NCBI RefSeq assembly: GCF_000426465.1
Contig: NZ_AUFK01000017.1
Span: 124,001 to 188,000 of the forward strand
Direction: 5' to 3'
Source of the DNA: Epilithonimonas caeni DSM 17710
GTDB lineage: Bacteria > Bacteroidota > Bacteroidia > Flavobacteriales > Weeksellaceae
Length of the DNA stretch: 64,000 nt
Part shown: piece by piece, positions 8,436 through 17,525 of the stretch
How positions within the stretch are numbered: the stretch's first letter is position 1
Layout: every line of letters begins with the position of its first letter
The notes under the pieces: generated by a model
What the model saw: only the letters and a program-made list of their open reading frames with translations
Databases searched by the model: none
What the model was told of the DNA's origin: nothing
Translations under genes and position numbers: made by a program

Positions 8436-9146
8436 ATGCCGCACAGAAATGACCCGGGTATCGATATTATAGATTTGAGCAGTGCTAAAATTGTTCAGAA
8501 AAACTTCACTGTTCTCAATAATGTTGACCTTCATATCAAGAAAGGAAAATTCTGTTACCTTATCGGAAAAACAGGTTCCGGAAAAAGCTCTCTTCTGAAA
8601 GTTCTTTACGGACAACTTCCTTTGCAAGGCGGAAGCGGGCAAGTTGCAGGTTTTAATCTGAAAAAACTAAAACAATCCGACGTTCCAAATCTCAGAAGAA
8701 AATTAGGAATTGTTTTCCAGGATTTTCAGCTTTTGCCAGACAGAAATATTGAGAAGAATCTTCTTTTTGTTCTGCAAGCGACAGGCTGGAAAGACAAACA
8801 CAAAATGGAAACAAGAATTGACGAAGTTTTATCAAGTGTTGGAATGAAAACCAAAAAGCACAAAATGCCACATCAGCTTTCCGGAGGCGAGCAACAACGT
8901 GCTGCAATTGCAAGAGCACTTCTTAATCACCCCGAACTGATCCTTGCAGATGAGCCAACGGGAAATCTCGACCCGGAAACATCTAACGACATCATGACGC
9001 TTTTGAAAAATCTTGCGGAAGAAAATCATTGCGCGGTTGTAATGGCAACACACGATTATCATATGATCCAGAATTACCCTGGAGAAGCAATCAGATGTGA
9101 GAATGGCGAAGTTTCTGTTTTGGATACTGCGGAATTATTCGAATAA
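8436..9146 (+). CDS. ftsE: FtsE-like ABC transporter ATP-binding protein
   Basis: ATPase of the FtsE/LolD/MacB class, 236 residues. Walker A is GKTGSGKSS (44-52), the Q-loop sits in GIVFQDFQLLPDRN, the signature is LSGGEQQR, Walker B is LILADEPTGNLD, and the H-loop is ATHD. The phrase FQDFQLLPDR and the overall length fit FtsE, which with FtsX regulates septal peptidoglycan hydrolysis. No ftsX is adjacent, which is usual in Flavobacteriia where the pair can be separated. A -7 box (TATTTTTG, 8400-8407) lies just upstream. LolD remains a possible alternative without the permease in view. Confidence 0.85.
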   Translation: MPHRNDPGIDIIDLSSAKIVQKNFTVLNNVDLHIKKGKFCYLIGKTGSGKSSLLKVLYGQLPLQGGSGQVAGFNLKKLKQSDVPNLRRKLGIVFQDFQLLPDRNIEKNLLFVLQATGWKDKHKMETRIDEVLSSVGMKTKKHKMPHQLSGGEQQRAAIARALLNHPELILADEPTGNLDPETSNDIMTLLKNLAEENHCAVVMATHDYHMIQNYPGEAIRCENGEVSVLDTAELFE

Positions 9147-9164
9147 GAAAAAATTAGTTATAAA

Positions 9165-9200
9165 CAAAAAAACCCTTTGAAAATTCAGAGAGGTTTTTTG
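9165..9200. terminator. Bidirectional terminator between ftsE and the methyltransferase gene
   Basis: A run of A with CCCTTTGA pairs with TCAGAGAGG and a T run. The stem is A/T-flanked and can serve both converging genes. The methyltransferase stop codon falls inside it. Confidence 0.65.
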
Positions 9201-9889
9201 TTGAATAAATGGAAATCTTTTGTCAGCTCAAGATATTCATCAGAATAAACTCTTGGCGATTTTTCTATGACGAAATTTTCTATTATTGTTTCTAATTTTT
9301 TAAAAGAATATTCTAAAACTACTCTTTTCGGTTCAGCGGTTTTAATTCCTTTGATAATGACTTTTCTTTGAAGAAATAAATTATTACTAAGACCAATCTG
9401 AGTAAATTCCTTCTCGGAATCAATTGGGATAATAACAGAAAACAATCCTTCATCAGAAAGTAATTGACGGGATTTTTTAACCAGATCAGAGAAATCTAAT
9501 TCTAATCTTTGTCTTGCCAGAATATCTTTCTCAGAAGTATTGATTTCAAAATAAGGTGGATTTGAAATGATTAAATCAAATTTTTCCTCAGTTTCAAAAT
9601 TTTTAAAATCTTGAAGACGACTTTTGATTCGATCAAAAAAAGGAGAATTAGAAAAATTATTTTGAGAAACATTTACTGCTTCAGAATTAATATCAATGGC
9701 TAAAATATTGGCATTTGGATTTCTTTGAGCTAACATCAGAGAAATAATTCCGGTTCCTGTACCAACTTCGAGAATTTGTTTGGCATTAACAACATTCGAT
9801 AAAGCGCCTAGCAAAACCGCATCTGTCCCCACTCGGAAAACATCAGAACTTTGATCGATATCAAATTGTTGAAATCGGAAAGGTTTCAT
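9185..9889 (-). CDS. trmN6: tRNA1(Val) (adenine(37)-N6)-methyltransferase
   Basis: SAM-dependent N6-adenine methyltransferase of the TrmN6/YfiC family, 234 residues. The N-terminus FRFQQFDIDQSSDVFRVGTDAVLLGAL is characteristic. The SAM-binding motif is EVGTGTGIISLMLAQ, and the N6-adenine catalytic motif is NPPY in DLIISNPPYFE. The expected role is methylation of A37 in tRNA1-Val. The start codon immediately follows the histidine kinase stop with no gap, so it is the third gene of a ribE / kinase / trmN6 unit. The family assignment is strong; the exact tRNA target is taken from E. coli. Confidence 0.9.
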   Translation of the reverse strand: MKPFRFQQFDIDQSSDVFRVGTDAVLLGALSNVVNAKQILEVGTGTGIISLMLAQRNPNANILAIDINSEAVNVSQNNFSNSPFFDRIKSRLQDFKNFETEEKFDLIISNPPYFEINTSEKDILARQRLELDFSDLVKKSRQLLSDEGLFSVIIPIDSEKEFTQIGLSNNLFLQRKVIIKGIKTAEPKRVVLEYSFKKLETIIENFVIEKSPRVYSDEYLELTKDFHLFNKKPL

Positions 9890-11344
9890 CTACAAATTCG
9901 AAGGCATTGAAATAGTGAAAGTCGCACCTTTATCAACTTCGGAAACAACAGTAATTGTCCCGTTATAATCTTCCACCATCCGTTTTACCATTGTTAATCC
10001 GATTCCCATTCCACTATTTTTTGAAGTGAAATTGGGGTCAAAGATTTTACTGATCTTATCTTCAGAAATTCCTACGCCGTTATCCTGAACAGTAATCCTG
10101 ATTCGTTTCTCAATTTTTTCCAAATCGACATTGATAACCGATTTCCTGTCATCTGCTTTTGCCTGACTTGCATTCGTCACAAGATTGGTAATGATTCTCG
10201 CCATATAGTCTTTATCAATCTTCATCATTATATTATCGTGATTGGCATGGACAAAGATATTTTCATCACTGAAAATCGTCAGCACATTTTTGATTTCTTT
10301 ATTCAGATTGATCTCTTCATCATTTTTTTGTGGTAATTGTGCGAACTCCGAGAAGGCACTCGCTACCCTGCTGATGACATCGATCTGACCAATCACAACT
10401 TCGCTTAGGTTTTTAACTTTAGCCGTGACATTTGGGTCATTTGGGTCAAATTTTCTTTCAAAATTCTGCATCATCAGCTTCATGGGCGTGAGCGGATTTT
10501 TCACTTCGTGCGCCACTTGTTTCGCCATTTCCTGCCAAGCCGACTGTTTCTCGATATAGCTGAGCCGTTCTCTTTGGTCTGCTATCTCAGAGATCATTTT
10601 GTTATAAGCTTTCACCAAGGCATTGAGCTCATCATTTTTATAATATTTGATAGGCTGGAGATTTTTATCAAATAAGTTGATTCGGCTGATCATCGATGTA
10701 AAACGTGTAATCGCTTCCGTCAAATTATTCGAAATAATCCAGCTTAACCAGATACTGAACAAAACAATCAAAAGATTGATCCCAATGATGTAGGCAAAAT
10801 AATGTTTGAAAACCGTCATATAGGCACTCTCATTGTGGTAATACGGAAAATAGACATAAGCGATATTTTCCAGCATGTTGTTTTTCAGGACCATATACGA
10901 GGAAACAATTGTTGCTTCAAGCTTCTCATCATAGGACTTGTCGTCGTATTGCTTCCCGTTCTTCTTGATTGCCTTTATGACCTCCGAAGGCATTTTTTTC
11001 TGAACAACAAGATTCGGCTCTTTATTAGAAAGAAGATAATTTCCGTTCAGATCATAGATGATAATGTCGTGCTTGTTGATATCGGCAATCTCATAGATTC
11101 TATTTTCTAAAACAGCAGGAATATCTTTCGTCTCAACCTGAGAATGACTAAGCGCATAATCCAGAGAAGACATAAGTGCTTCGGATTTGTTCTGCATATC
11201 GGTTTTACTTTGCATTTTGGCATTATCACGCAAAATCACAAACGACAAAACCGCCGAAGTAATAATACTAAGAAAACAAATCGCCAGAAACCCAACAAAA
11301 ACCCTATTTCTTAACCGATAACCTTTATAATCACTAAATGACAT
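9890..11344 (-). CDS. Sensor histidine kinase with HAMP domain
   Basis: Membrane-bound two-component sensor, 484 residues. Two transmembrane helices (about 14-37 and 183-205) enclose an extracytoplasmic sensing region of about 145 residues. A HAMP linker (206-258) follows, then the H-box VAHEVKNPLTPMK with the phosphorylated His at about 279. The ATPase domain carries an N-box (NLVTNASQA), G1 (DNGVGIS) and G2 (GMGIGLTMVKRM). No response regulator is adjacent. It overlaps the 3' end of ribE by 11 bp and abuts the methyltransferase gene. It resembles NtrY-type kinases, a resemblance I infer from the H-box NPLTP. The signal is unknown. Confidence 0.92.
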   Translation of the reverse strand: MSFSDYKGYRLRNRVFVGFLAICFLSIITSAVLSFVILRDNAKMQSKTDMQNKSEALMSSLDYALSHSQVETKDIPAVLENRIYEIADINKHDIIIYDLNGNYLLSNKEPNLVVQKKMPSEVIKAIKKNGKQYDDKSYDEKLEATIVSSYMVLKNNMLENIAYVYFPYYHNESAYMTVFKHYFAYIIGINLLIVLFSIWLSWIISNNLTEAITRFTSMISRINLFDKNLQPIKYYKNDELNALVKAYNKMISEIADQRERLSYIEKQSAWQEMAKQVAHEVKNPLTPMKLMMQNFERKFDPNDPNVTAKVKNLSEVVIGQIDVISRVASAFSEFAQLPQKNDEEINLNKEIKNVLTIFSDENIFVHANHDNIMMKIDKDYMARIITNLVTNASQAKADDRKSVINVDLEKIEKRIRITVQDNGVGISEDKISKIFDPNFTSKNSGMGIGLTMVKRMVEDYNGTITVVSEVDKGATFTISMPSNL

Positions 11345-11930
11345 TTTGTTTTTTCAAAAGTTTTGCAACATACTTGCCGATGATATCGAATTCCAGATTC
11401 ACGACATCACCTTTTTTCAGATGCTTCATATTCGTAAACTCCCAAGTGTAGGGAATTATTGCTACAGAAAACTGATTTTTCCCACTTTCTGCAACTGTTA
11501 AACTTGTTCCATTCAAAGTAATCGAACCTTGCGGAACCGTCATATATTCTGCAGACTCTTCGTAATTAATTGTGATCAAATAACTTCCGTTCTTGTCTTC
11601 GATACTTTCCACAGTTCCGGTTTTATCCACGTGTCCTTGAACAACGTGTCCATCCAATCTACCTTCGAATTTCAAACAGCGTTCCAAATTCACTTCCGTT
11701 CCGACATTCCAGAATCCAAGATTGGTTTTTTCCAATGTTTCATTGATCGCGGTTACCTTATAAGTATCATTATTTATTTCCACAACCGTGAGGCAACAAC
11801 CGTTGTGGGCCAGACTTTGGTCGATTTTCAATTCGTGCGTGAAGGGACAGCTTAGAACAAAATCAATATTGCTTTCATTTCTGTCAATTTTTTCAACTTT
11901 TCCGGTTGCTTCTATTATTCCTGTGAACAT
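11334..11930 (-). CDS. ribE: Riboflavin synthase alpha subunit
   Basis: Catalyses dismutation of two 6,7-dimethyl-8-ribityllumazine molecules to riboflavin. The 198 residues contain the expected two lumazine-binding repeats. The first runs from the conserved N-terminus MFTGIIEATG; the second starts near 98 with GHVVQGHVDKTG. Typical sequences include SLAHNGCCLTVVEI in the first barrel and GSITLNGTSLTV in the second. No FMN riboswitch is recognisable upstream; instead the gap holds a dispersed repeat. Its 3' end overlaps the sensor kinase gene by 11 bp, so the two are translationally linked. The symbol follows the convention where ribE is the alpha subunit (ribC in some schemes). Confidence 0.96.
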   Translation of the reverse strand: MFTGIIEATGKVEKIDRNESNIDFVLSCPFTHELKIDQSLAHNGCCLTVVEINNDTYKVTAINETLEKTNLGFWNVGTEVNLERCLKFEGRLDGHVVQGHVDKTGTVESIEDKNGSYLITINYEESAEYMTVPQGSITLNGTSLTVAESGKNQFSVAIIPYTWEFTNMKHLKKGDVVNLEFDIIGKYVAKLLKKQNVI

Positions 11931-11954
11931 TTGTTTTGTGATTTAATAATTTTT

Positions 11955-12053
11955 TCAGGAGCTTTATCCCGCTTTCCGCTGTATCTTTTTTCTTAGCCAA
12001 AGCTCTTTCTATAGCCCAAAGAAAAAAGGATGCCGCTGCAATCGGGGCTATCA
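11955..12053 (-). repeat. Dispersed intergenic repeat (AGCGG / ATCCTTTTTT family), copy 1
   Basis: Read on the minus strand this begins ATAGCCCCGATTGCAGCGGC then ATCCTTTTTTCTTTGG, and later has AAAAAAGATACAGCGGAAAG and GGGATAAAGCTCCTGAAAA. The same order of blocks with changes is present at 41597-41715 on the plus strand. It is a non-coding block between ribE and pdxA. Confidence 0.6.
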
Positions 12054-12164
12054 ACCTTGCATACTTATATAAATTACTTAGTATAATTGTGCAAAGAATA
12101 GTTATAAAAACAACCTAAAAAGCCTAAATTTGCAAAATTCATTTTAAACGTCAAAGATAAGCAA

Positions 12165-13253
12165 ATGAGCTCCAAACACCATAAAATCAGAGTAGGAATT
12201 TCCATCGGCGATTTCAACGGCATCGGCCCCGAAATCATCCTGAAGTCTCTGAAAGACAAAAGCATCACAGATTTTTTCACGCCGGTTATATTTGGTTCAG
12301 GAAAACTGTTCACTTATCAGAAAAACGTTTTCAAGCTGCAGACCAATTTCAATTATATCAATTCTGCGAAAGAAGCACAGTCCGGGAAAATCAATATGGT
12401 GAATCTCACCAAAGAGAACAGCAATGTGGAATTCGGTGTCCCAACGGAGGAATCTACAAAAATGGCCATTGATTCCTTGGAATCTGCAACACAAGCACTT
12501 TTAGACAACGAAATTGATGTCATCGTAACTGCGCCTATCAATAAGGACGAAATGATGAAATACGGTTTCGCTCACGCAGGGCACACTGGTTACTTCGAAG
12601 AAAAAGCTGGTAAAAAGGCGATAATGTTCATGGTAACCAACGATTTGAAAGTGGCCGTTTCCACACATCATATTCCGGTTGCAGAGATTGCGCAGAACAT
12701 TTCCAAAGAGAAATTGAAAAAGCAAATCACTCAGTTGACCAAAACTTTAAAAGAGGATTTCTGCATAGAAAAACCGAAAATCGCAGTTTTGGGACTTAAT
12801 CCACATGCTGGCGATGGTGGCGTAATCGGTAAAGAAGAAATAGAGATCATAGAACCTGCGATAAAAGAACTTTTCAACAACGGAACTTTAGCTTTCGGAC
12901 CTTATCCGGCAGACAGTTTTTTCCAACCAGAAAAATACAAAGCCTTCGATGCAGTTTTGGCTATGTATCATGACCAAGGATTGGCACCTTTTAAAACAAT
13001 TGCCTACGAAGAAGGGGTGAACTATTCAGCAGGATTGCCCTTCATCAGAACATCTCCGGACCACGGTGTTGCATATGATATTGCGGGGAAAAACCGGGCA
13101 GACGAAAGGTCTTTTTCAGAAGCAATTTTTACAGCAATTCACATTTTTAAAAACAGAGAAGAATATCACGACCTGATGAGCAATCGTCTTCGTCCGAAAG
13201 CTGCTCATGTAAATAATGGTATAGACGAGGACCTTCCTATGGAAAATAATTAG
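12165..13253 (+). CDS. pdxA: 4-hydroxythreonine-4-phosphate dehydrogenase
   Basis: NAD-dependent oxidative decarboxylase of the DXP-dependent pyridoxal phosphate pathway. The 362 residues match the family, which is usually 325-360. Visible marks are GISIGDFNGIGPEIIL at the N-terminus, TAPINKDEM, HAGHTGYFEE with a metal-ligand His, GLNPHAGDGG, and the C-terminal MYHDQGLAPFK followed by TSPDHGVAYDIAG. The ATG lies 33 bp after a -7 box (TAAATTTG, 12125-12132). It stands alone between a repeat-containing gap and the DUF177-rpmF unit. Confidence 0.96.
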   Translation: MSSKHHKIRVGISIGDFNGIGPEIILKSLKDKSITDFFTPVIFGSGKLFTYQKNVFKLQTNFNYINSAKEAQSGKINMVNLTKENSNVEFGVPTEESTKMAIDSLESATQALLDNEIDVIVTAPINKDEMMKYGFAHAGHTGYFEEKAGKKAIMFMVTNDLKVAVSTHHIPVAEIAQNISKEKLKKQITQLTKTLKEDFCIEKPKIAVLGLNPHAGDGGVIGKEEIEIIEPAIKELFNNGTLAFGPYPADSFFQPEKYKAFDAVLAMYHDQGLAPFKTIAYEEGVNYSAGLPFIRTSPDHGVAYDIAGKNRADERSFSEAIFTAIHIFKNREEYHDLMSNRLRPKAAHVNNGIDEDLPMENN

Positions 13254-13313
13254 ACAAAAAAATCAAGCTTTTCTGAAGTAATTTTTTGCAGTTCAAGTAT
13301 TTCCAAAAAAGAT

Positions 13314-13344
13314 TTTGTTATTTAAAAAAAATAAATTATTTTTG
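13314..13344 (+). promoter_or_regulatory. Promoter of the DUF177-rpmF unit
   Basis: TTTG (13314-13317), 19 bases, then TATTTTTG (13337-13344). It lies over a possible upstream start, so translation must begin at the ATG at 13357. Confidence 0.75.
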
Positions 13345-13356
13345 CAAACCGTTTTT

Positions 13357-13887
13357 ATGGATAGAATTAGAAACTATGACGTTGCCTTTATAGGCTTAAA
13401 ACCGGGAAAACACGATTTCAAATTTGAGATCGGCCAAGAGTTCTTTGATTTATTTGAGACTGAGCAGGAATTTTTCAATCCAAAAATAGTTGCAGATATC
13501 CTTTTGGACAAGCATACCACATTTTTGGAATTCTATATTAATGTTTCAGGAACCGTTCAATTGATTTGCGACATCAGCAATGACGAATTTTCTGAAAACA
13601 TTGAGAATGATCTGAAAATCCTTGTGAAATTTGGTGAAGAATATGATGACAGCAATGAAGATGTCATTACTATCAACAAAAAAGATGGCGAATTCAATCT
13701 TGCCAACCTTATATATGAGGCTGTCGTTTTATCTATTCCGATGAAAAAACTGGCACCATCTGTAAGAGACAATGATGAATATCAGAAGATATTAGACCAA
13801 TACAGTCCAAAAATAGTCGAGGAAGATGAAGAACAAAGCATAGACCCAAGATGGGAAGCTTTGAAAAAATTGAAAGACAACAATTAA
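13357..13887 (+). CDS. YceD/DUF177 family protein
   Basis: A 176-residue acidic protein of the DUF177 (YceD) family, encoded next to rpmF in very many bacteria and linked by genetics elsewhere to 23S rRNA accumulation. The C-terminal half shows the family run LANLIYEAVVLSIPMKKLAP and ends DPRWEALKKL. The central Cys (QLICDISND) is the remnant of the metal-binding pattern seen in other members. The in-frame start 42 bp further upstream is rejected because the promoter (13314-13344) lies across it. rpmF follows after 45 bp. The function here is inferred from family and neighbourhood. Confidence 0.9.
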   Translation: MDRIRNYDVAFIGLKPGKHDFKFEIGQEFFDLFETEQEFFNPKIVADILLDKHTTFLEFYINVSGTVQLICDISNDEFSENIENDLKILVKFGEEYDDSNEDVITINKKDGEFNLANLIYEAVVLSIPMKKLAPSVRDNDEYQKILDQYSPKIVEEDEEQSIDPRWEALKKLKDNN

Positions 13888-13932
13888 GAAATAACAATAT
13901 AATTCGGTAAGAATTTTTAAAAAGTACTAACA

Positions 13933-14136
13933 ATGGCACATCCTAAAAGAAGACAGTCGTCTACAAGAAGAGATAAAAGAAGAACACACTACAAAGCTGT
14001 AGTTCCTCAATTGGCAAAAGACGCAACGTCTGGAGAAATGCACCTATACCACAGAGCTCACTGGCATGAAGGAAAACTTTATTACAGAGGAAAGGTTGTA
14101 TTAGAGAAAACAGTAGAAACTACAGAAGAAAACTAA
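13933..14136 (+). CDS. rpmF: 50S ribosomal protein L32
   Basis: Large-subunit ribosomal protein, 67 residues, starting [20 protein letters not shown], the standard L32 N-terminus. The zinc-binding Cys residues of some L32 paralogues are absent, so this is the Cys-less form common in Bacteroidetes. It follows the DUF177 gene in the usual order and ends at a clear terminator (14167-14207) before accB. It is presumably expressed from the promoter ahead of the DUF177 gene. Confidence 0.97.
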   Translation: MAHPKRRQSSTRRDKRRTHYKAVVPQLAKDATSGEMHLYHRAHWHEGKLYYRGKVVLEKTVETTEEN

Positions 14137-14166
14137 GATCTATCTTTGATAATCTTATACTTAGCA

Positions 14167-14207
14167 TAAAAAACCACTCGGATTTTATCAATTTGGGTGG
14201 TTTTTTA
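14167..14207 (+). terminator. Terminator after rpmF
   Basis: AAAAACCACTC and GGGTGGTTTTTT form a stem around a loop of about 14 bases and end in a T run. Confidence 0.75.
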
Positions 14208-14241
14208 TTATATTTGGCGTTCAAAACAATTTAAAAATTTT

Positions 14242-14718
14242 ATGGATATAAAAGACATTCAGAATCTTGTAAGATTTGTTGCAAAGGCAGGTGTTTCCGA
14301 AGTGAAATATAAAAATAAAGACTTCGAGATCTATATCAAAACTCCACTTGGAGGCGAAGCTGTAAGTTATGTAACTCCGCAAGTTGCTTACCAAACCCCG
14401 GTTTCTGCACCAGCTGCAAATCCAGGTTCTGCACCTGTTGCTAATTCTGATGCAGCCAGTTCTGCAGATGAAAGCAAATATATTACTATCAAATCTCCAA
14501 TGATCGGGACATTCTACAGAAAACCTTCTCCGGACAAAGACGTTTTCGTAAACGTAGGCGATTCTGTAACGGAAGGAAAAGTGGTGTGTGTAATAGAAGC
14601 AATGAAACTTTTCAACCAGATAGAATCAGAAATCAGCGGAAAAATTGTAAAAATATTGGTAGAGGATTCTTCTCCTGTAGAGTATGACCAGCCATTATTT
14701 TTAGTTGACCCATCTTAA
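14242..14718 (+). CDS. accB: Acetyl-CoA carboxylase biotin carboxyl carrier protein
   Basis: Carries biotin on its C-terminal lipoyl-like domain and shuttles carboxyl groups between AccC and the AccAD transferase in fatty acid synthesis. The 158 residues have an N-terminal helical part, an Ala/Pro/Ser-rich linker (about 45-75), and a biotinyl domain whose acceptor Lys sits in [12 protein letters not shown]. The start is placed at [11 protein letters not shown] -7 box (TATATTTG, 14209-14216) overlaps the region of the longer alternative start 45 bp upstream. accC follows after 93 bp of AT-rich sequence, the normal pairing. Confidence 0.96.
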   Translation: MDIKDIQNLVRFVAKAGVSEVKYKNKDFEIYIKTPLGGEAVSYVTPQVAYQTPVSAPAANPGSAPVANSDAASSADESKYITIKSPMIGTFYRKPSPDKDVFVNVGDSVTEGKVVCVIEAMKLFNQIESEISGKIVKILVEDSSPVEYDQPLFLVDPS

Positions 14719-14811
14719 GCAATTTTAGATTAAAGATTATAAATTTTAAATGGAGATTTTCATTTAAAATAATTTAAAATTCAAAATTTATAATTTAAAA
14801 TTTCGAAAAAG

Positions 14812-16170
14812 ATGTTCAAAAAAATATTAATCGCAAACCGAGGCGAAATCGCAATGAGAATATTGCGTACAGCTAAGGAAATGGGAATTAAAACGGTGGC
14901 AGTATATTCAACTGCTGATAAGGACAGCCTTCATGTACGCTTTGCAGATGAAGCTGTTTGCATAGGCCCCGCAATGAGCAAAGACTCATATCTAAAAATC
15001 CCTAACATCATTGCAGCTGCAGAGATCACCAACGCAGACGCGATCCACCCAGGTTACGGGTTCCTTTCAGAGAATGCAAATTTCTCGAGGATCTGTGCAA
15101 AAAATGGAATCAAATTTATTGGTGCAACTCCTGAGCAGATTGAAAAAATGGGCGATAAGGCTACGGCCAAAGCGACCATGAAAGAAGCAGGAATACCTTG
15201 CGTTCCAGGCTCCGAAGGTTTGATCGATTCTTATGAGGATGCAAAAGCAACTGCAAAAGTGGTTGGTTATCCTGTGATGATCAAAGCAACTGCTGGCGGT
15301 GGTGGAAAAGGGATGAGAGCTGTCTGGAGAGAAGAAGACCTGAAGGAACACTGGGATTCTGCAATCCAGGAAGCTGTTGCAGCTTTTGGAAATGGCGGAA
15401 TGTACATGGAAAAACTGATCGAGGAGCCAAGACATATTGAGATCCAGATTGCTGGAGATCAATTTGGAAAAGCTTGTCACCTTTCCGAAAGAGACTGCTC
15501 TATCCAGAGAAGAAATCAAAAATTGATTGAAGAGACGCCCTCTCCTTTCATGACAGACGAACTTCGTGAAAAGATGGGTGCTGCTGCTGTAAAAGCTGCG
15601 GAATATATTGGGTACGAAGGAGTTGGGACTATCGAGTTCTTGGTAGATAAACACAGAAATTTCTATTTCATGGAAATGAATACCCGAATCCAGGTAGAGC
15701 ATCCAATTACTGAACAAGTCGTTGATTACGATTTAATTCGTGAGCAGATCCTTCTGGCAGCAGGTACGCCAATCAGCGGAAAAAATTACTATCCAAAAAT
15801 GCATGCCATTGAGTGTAGAATCAATGCTGAAGATCCCTATATGGATTTCAGACCCTCTCCCGGAAAAATCAAAGAACTTAACATTCCCGGTGGACACGGT
15901 GTAAGAGTGGACACCCATGTTTATTCAGGATATACGATCCCTTCCAATTATGATTCGATGATCGCAAAATTGATCGTAACGGCTCAAACAAGAGACGAAG
16001 CCATTGCTAAAATGAAACGTGCTTTGGAAGAATTCTATATAGAAGGTGTGAAGACTACCATCCCTTTCCACAGACAACTATTGGAAAATGAGGATTTCCT
16101 TGCCGGAAATTACACGACCAAGTTTATGGAAGATTTTGTAATGGATAAAAGTTTTGATAATCATATCTAG
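14812..16170 (+). CDS. accC: Acetyl-CoA carboxylase biotin carboxylase subunit
   Basis: ATP-dependent carboxylase that puts CO2 on the biotin of AccB. The 452 residues start [20 protein letters not shown]. The ATP-grasp glycine-rich loop is [15 protein letters not shown], and [16 protein letters not shown] and [20 protein letters not shown] sequences (here [19 protein letters not shown]) follow, with the catalytic Arg/Glu region intact. It lies downstream of accB. A hairpin terminator (16196-16225) follows and separates it from rocD. The carboxyltransferase alpha gene, accA, is in the same window at 27945. Confidence 0.98.
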   Translation: MFKKILIANRGEIAMRILRTAKEMGIKTVAVYSTADKDSLHVRFADEAVCIGPAMSKDSYLKIPNIIAAAEITNADAIHPGYGFLSENANFSRICAKNGIKFIGATPEQIEKMGDKATAKATMKEAGIPCVPGSEGLIDSYEDAKATAKVVGYPVMIKATAGGGGKGMRAVWREEDLKEHWDSAIQEAVAAFGNGGMYMEKLIEEPRHIEIQIAGDQFGKACHLSERDCSIQRRNQKLIEETPSPFMTDELREKMGAAAVKAAEYIGYEGVGTIEFLVDKHRNFYFMEMNTRIQVEHPITEQVVDYDLIREQILLAAGTPISGKNYYPKMHAIECRINAEDPYMDFRPSPGKIKELNIPGGHGVRVDTHVYSGYTIPSNYDSMIAKLIVTAQTRDEAIAKMKRALEEFYIEGVKTTIPFHRQLLENEDFLAGNYTTKFMEDFVMDKSFDNHI

Positions 16171-16195
16171 AAAGATCATTAATACACATATAAAA

Positions 16196-16225
16196 TTGCC
16201 TGACTTTGAAAGTTAGGCATTTTTA
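16196..16225 (+). terminator. Terminator after accC
   Basis: TGCCTGACTTT and AAAGTTAGGCA pair (one G-T) around a one-base loop and are followed by TTTT. Confidence 0.85.
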
Positions 16226-16273
16226 TTAGCTATGATTGACATCAAATTTATTATTTTTGTAAAAAATAAAAGT

Positions 16274-17524
16274 ATGTCGACAGCAATTCAGGAAAAGAAT
16301 TCTCAATATTTCATCGAACTCGAGAATCGATATGGCGCGCACAATTATCATCCGTTACCCGTAGTTTTGGAAAAAGGTGAAGGTGTTTTCGTCTGGGATG
16401 TTGAAGGTAAGAAATATTACGATTTCCTTTCCGCCTATTCTGCTGTCAATCAAGGACATTCTCATCCAAAAATTGTAGAGGCCTTGGTAAATCAGGCTAA
16501 GAAATTGGCGCTAACATCAAGAGCTTTTTACAATTCCAATCTTGGAGAGTACGAGAAAAAAATCACTACCCTTTTTGGTTTTGACAAAGTGCTTCCAATG
16601 AATTCTGGTGCTGAAGCAGTAGAAACAGCTGTAAAATTAGCCCGAAAATGGAGCTATGAAGTGAAAGGAATCTCTGAGAATGATGCAAAAATAATAGTCT
16701 GTGAAAACAACTTCCACGGAAGAACGACAACAATTGTTTCCTTTTCAAATGATCCAGACGCCAACCAAAACTATGGACCTTTTACACCTGGATTTATAAA
16801 AATACCTTACAATGATTTAGCTGCTTTAGAAGAAATCTTTAAAAATGATGCTAAGAATATTGCGGCATTTCTAACAGAGCCAATACAAGGAGAGGCTGGC
16901 GTTTATGTTCCGGACGAAGGCTTTTTGAAAGGCGCTTCCGATCTTTGTAAAAAATATAATGTTCTTTTCATTGCTGATGAAGTTCAGACGGGAATTGCAA
17001 GAACCGGGAGACTGATCGCCTGCCATCACGAAGATGTCCAGCCTGATATTTTGGTTCTTGGAAAAGCACTTTCCGGTGGAATGTATCCTGTTTCCGCAGT
17101 CTTGGCGAATGATGAGATCATGAAGGTCATCAAACCTGGGCAACATGGCTCTACATTTGGAGGAAATCCGCTTGCTTGTGCTGTTGCAGTTGCCGCTCTG
17201 GATGTTGTAGAAGAAGAAAAATTATCTGAAAGAGCTGAAGCACTCGGCCAGCTTTTCCGTTCGGAAATTGAAAAATTGATCCAGAAAACAAGCTTAATTA
17301 CTAAAGTAAGGGGAAAAGGTCTTTTGAATGCAATTCTTATCAATGATACACCAGATAGCAAAACCGCCTGGAATCTTTGTGTAAAGCTAAAAGAAAATGG
17401 TTTACTGGCAAAACCTACTCACGGAAATATTATTAGATTAGCACCACCTTTGGTCATTACTGAGGAACAACTTTTGGATTGTGTGAAGATCATTGAAAAA
17501 ACAGTCTTGGAGTTCGGTAATTAG
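16274..17524 (+). CDS. rocD: Ornithine aminotransferase
   Basis: PLP-dependent class III aminotransferase converting ornithine and 2-oxoglutarate to glutamate semialdehyde and glutamate. The 416 residues include the substrate region [15 protein letters not shown], the PLP-phosphate site [30 protein letters not shown], the Asp of [14 protein letters not shown], and the Schiff-base Lys in [17 protein letters not shown]. The start MSTAIQEKN is preferred because a -7 box (TATTTTTG, 16252-16259) lies across the longer frame. Unexpectedly, the next gene, a glycosyltransferase, begins one base after the stop, so rocD may head the sugar-transferase operon. Confidence 0.95.
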   Translation: MSTAIQEKNSQYFIELENRYGAHNYHPLPVVLEKGEGVFVWDVEGKKYYDFLSAYSAVNQGHSHPKIVEALVNQAKKLALTSRAFYNSNLGEYEKKITTLFGFDKVLPMNSGAEAVETAVKLARKWSYEVKGISENDAKIIVCENNFHGRTTTIVSFSNDPDANQNYGPFTPGFIKIPYNDLAALEEIFKNDAKNIAAFLTEPIQGEAGVYVPDEGFLKGASDLCKKYNVLFIADEVQTGIARTGRLIACHHEDVQPDILVLGKALSGGMYPVSAVLANDEIMKVIKPGQHGSTFGGNPLACAVAVAALDVVEEEKLSERAEALGQLFRSEIEKLIQKTSLITKVRGKGLLNAILINDTPDSKTAWNLCVKLKENGLLAKPTHGNIIRLAPPLVITEEQLLDCVKIIEKTVLEFGN

Positions 17525-17525
17525 A

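Noticed and set aside
11931-12164. FMN riboswitch near ribE
   Set aside because: The gap lacks the conserved FMN element blocks; it contains a dispersed repeat and the pdxA promoter box instead.
15067-15717. Open frame of 216 codons on the minus strand inside accC
   Set aside because: It is antisense to a complete biotin carboxylase gene and has shadow-type composition.
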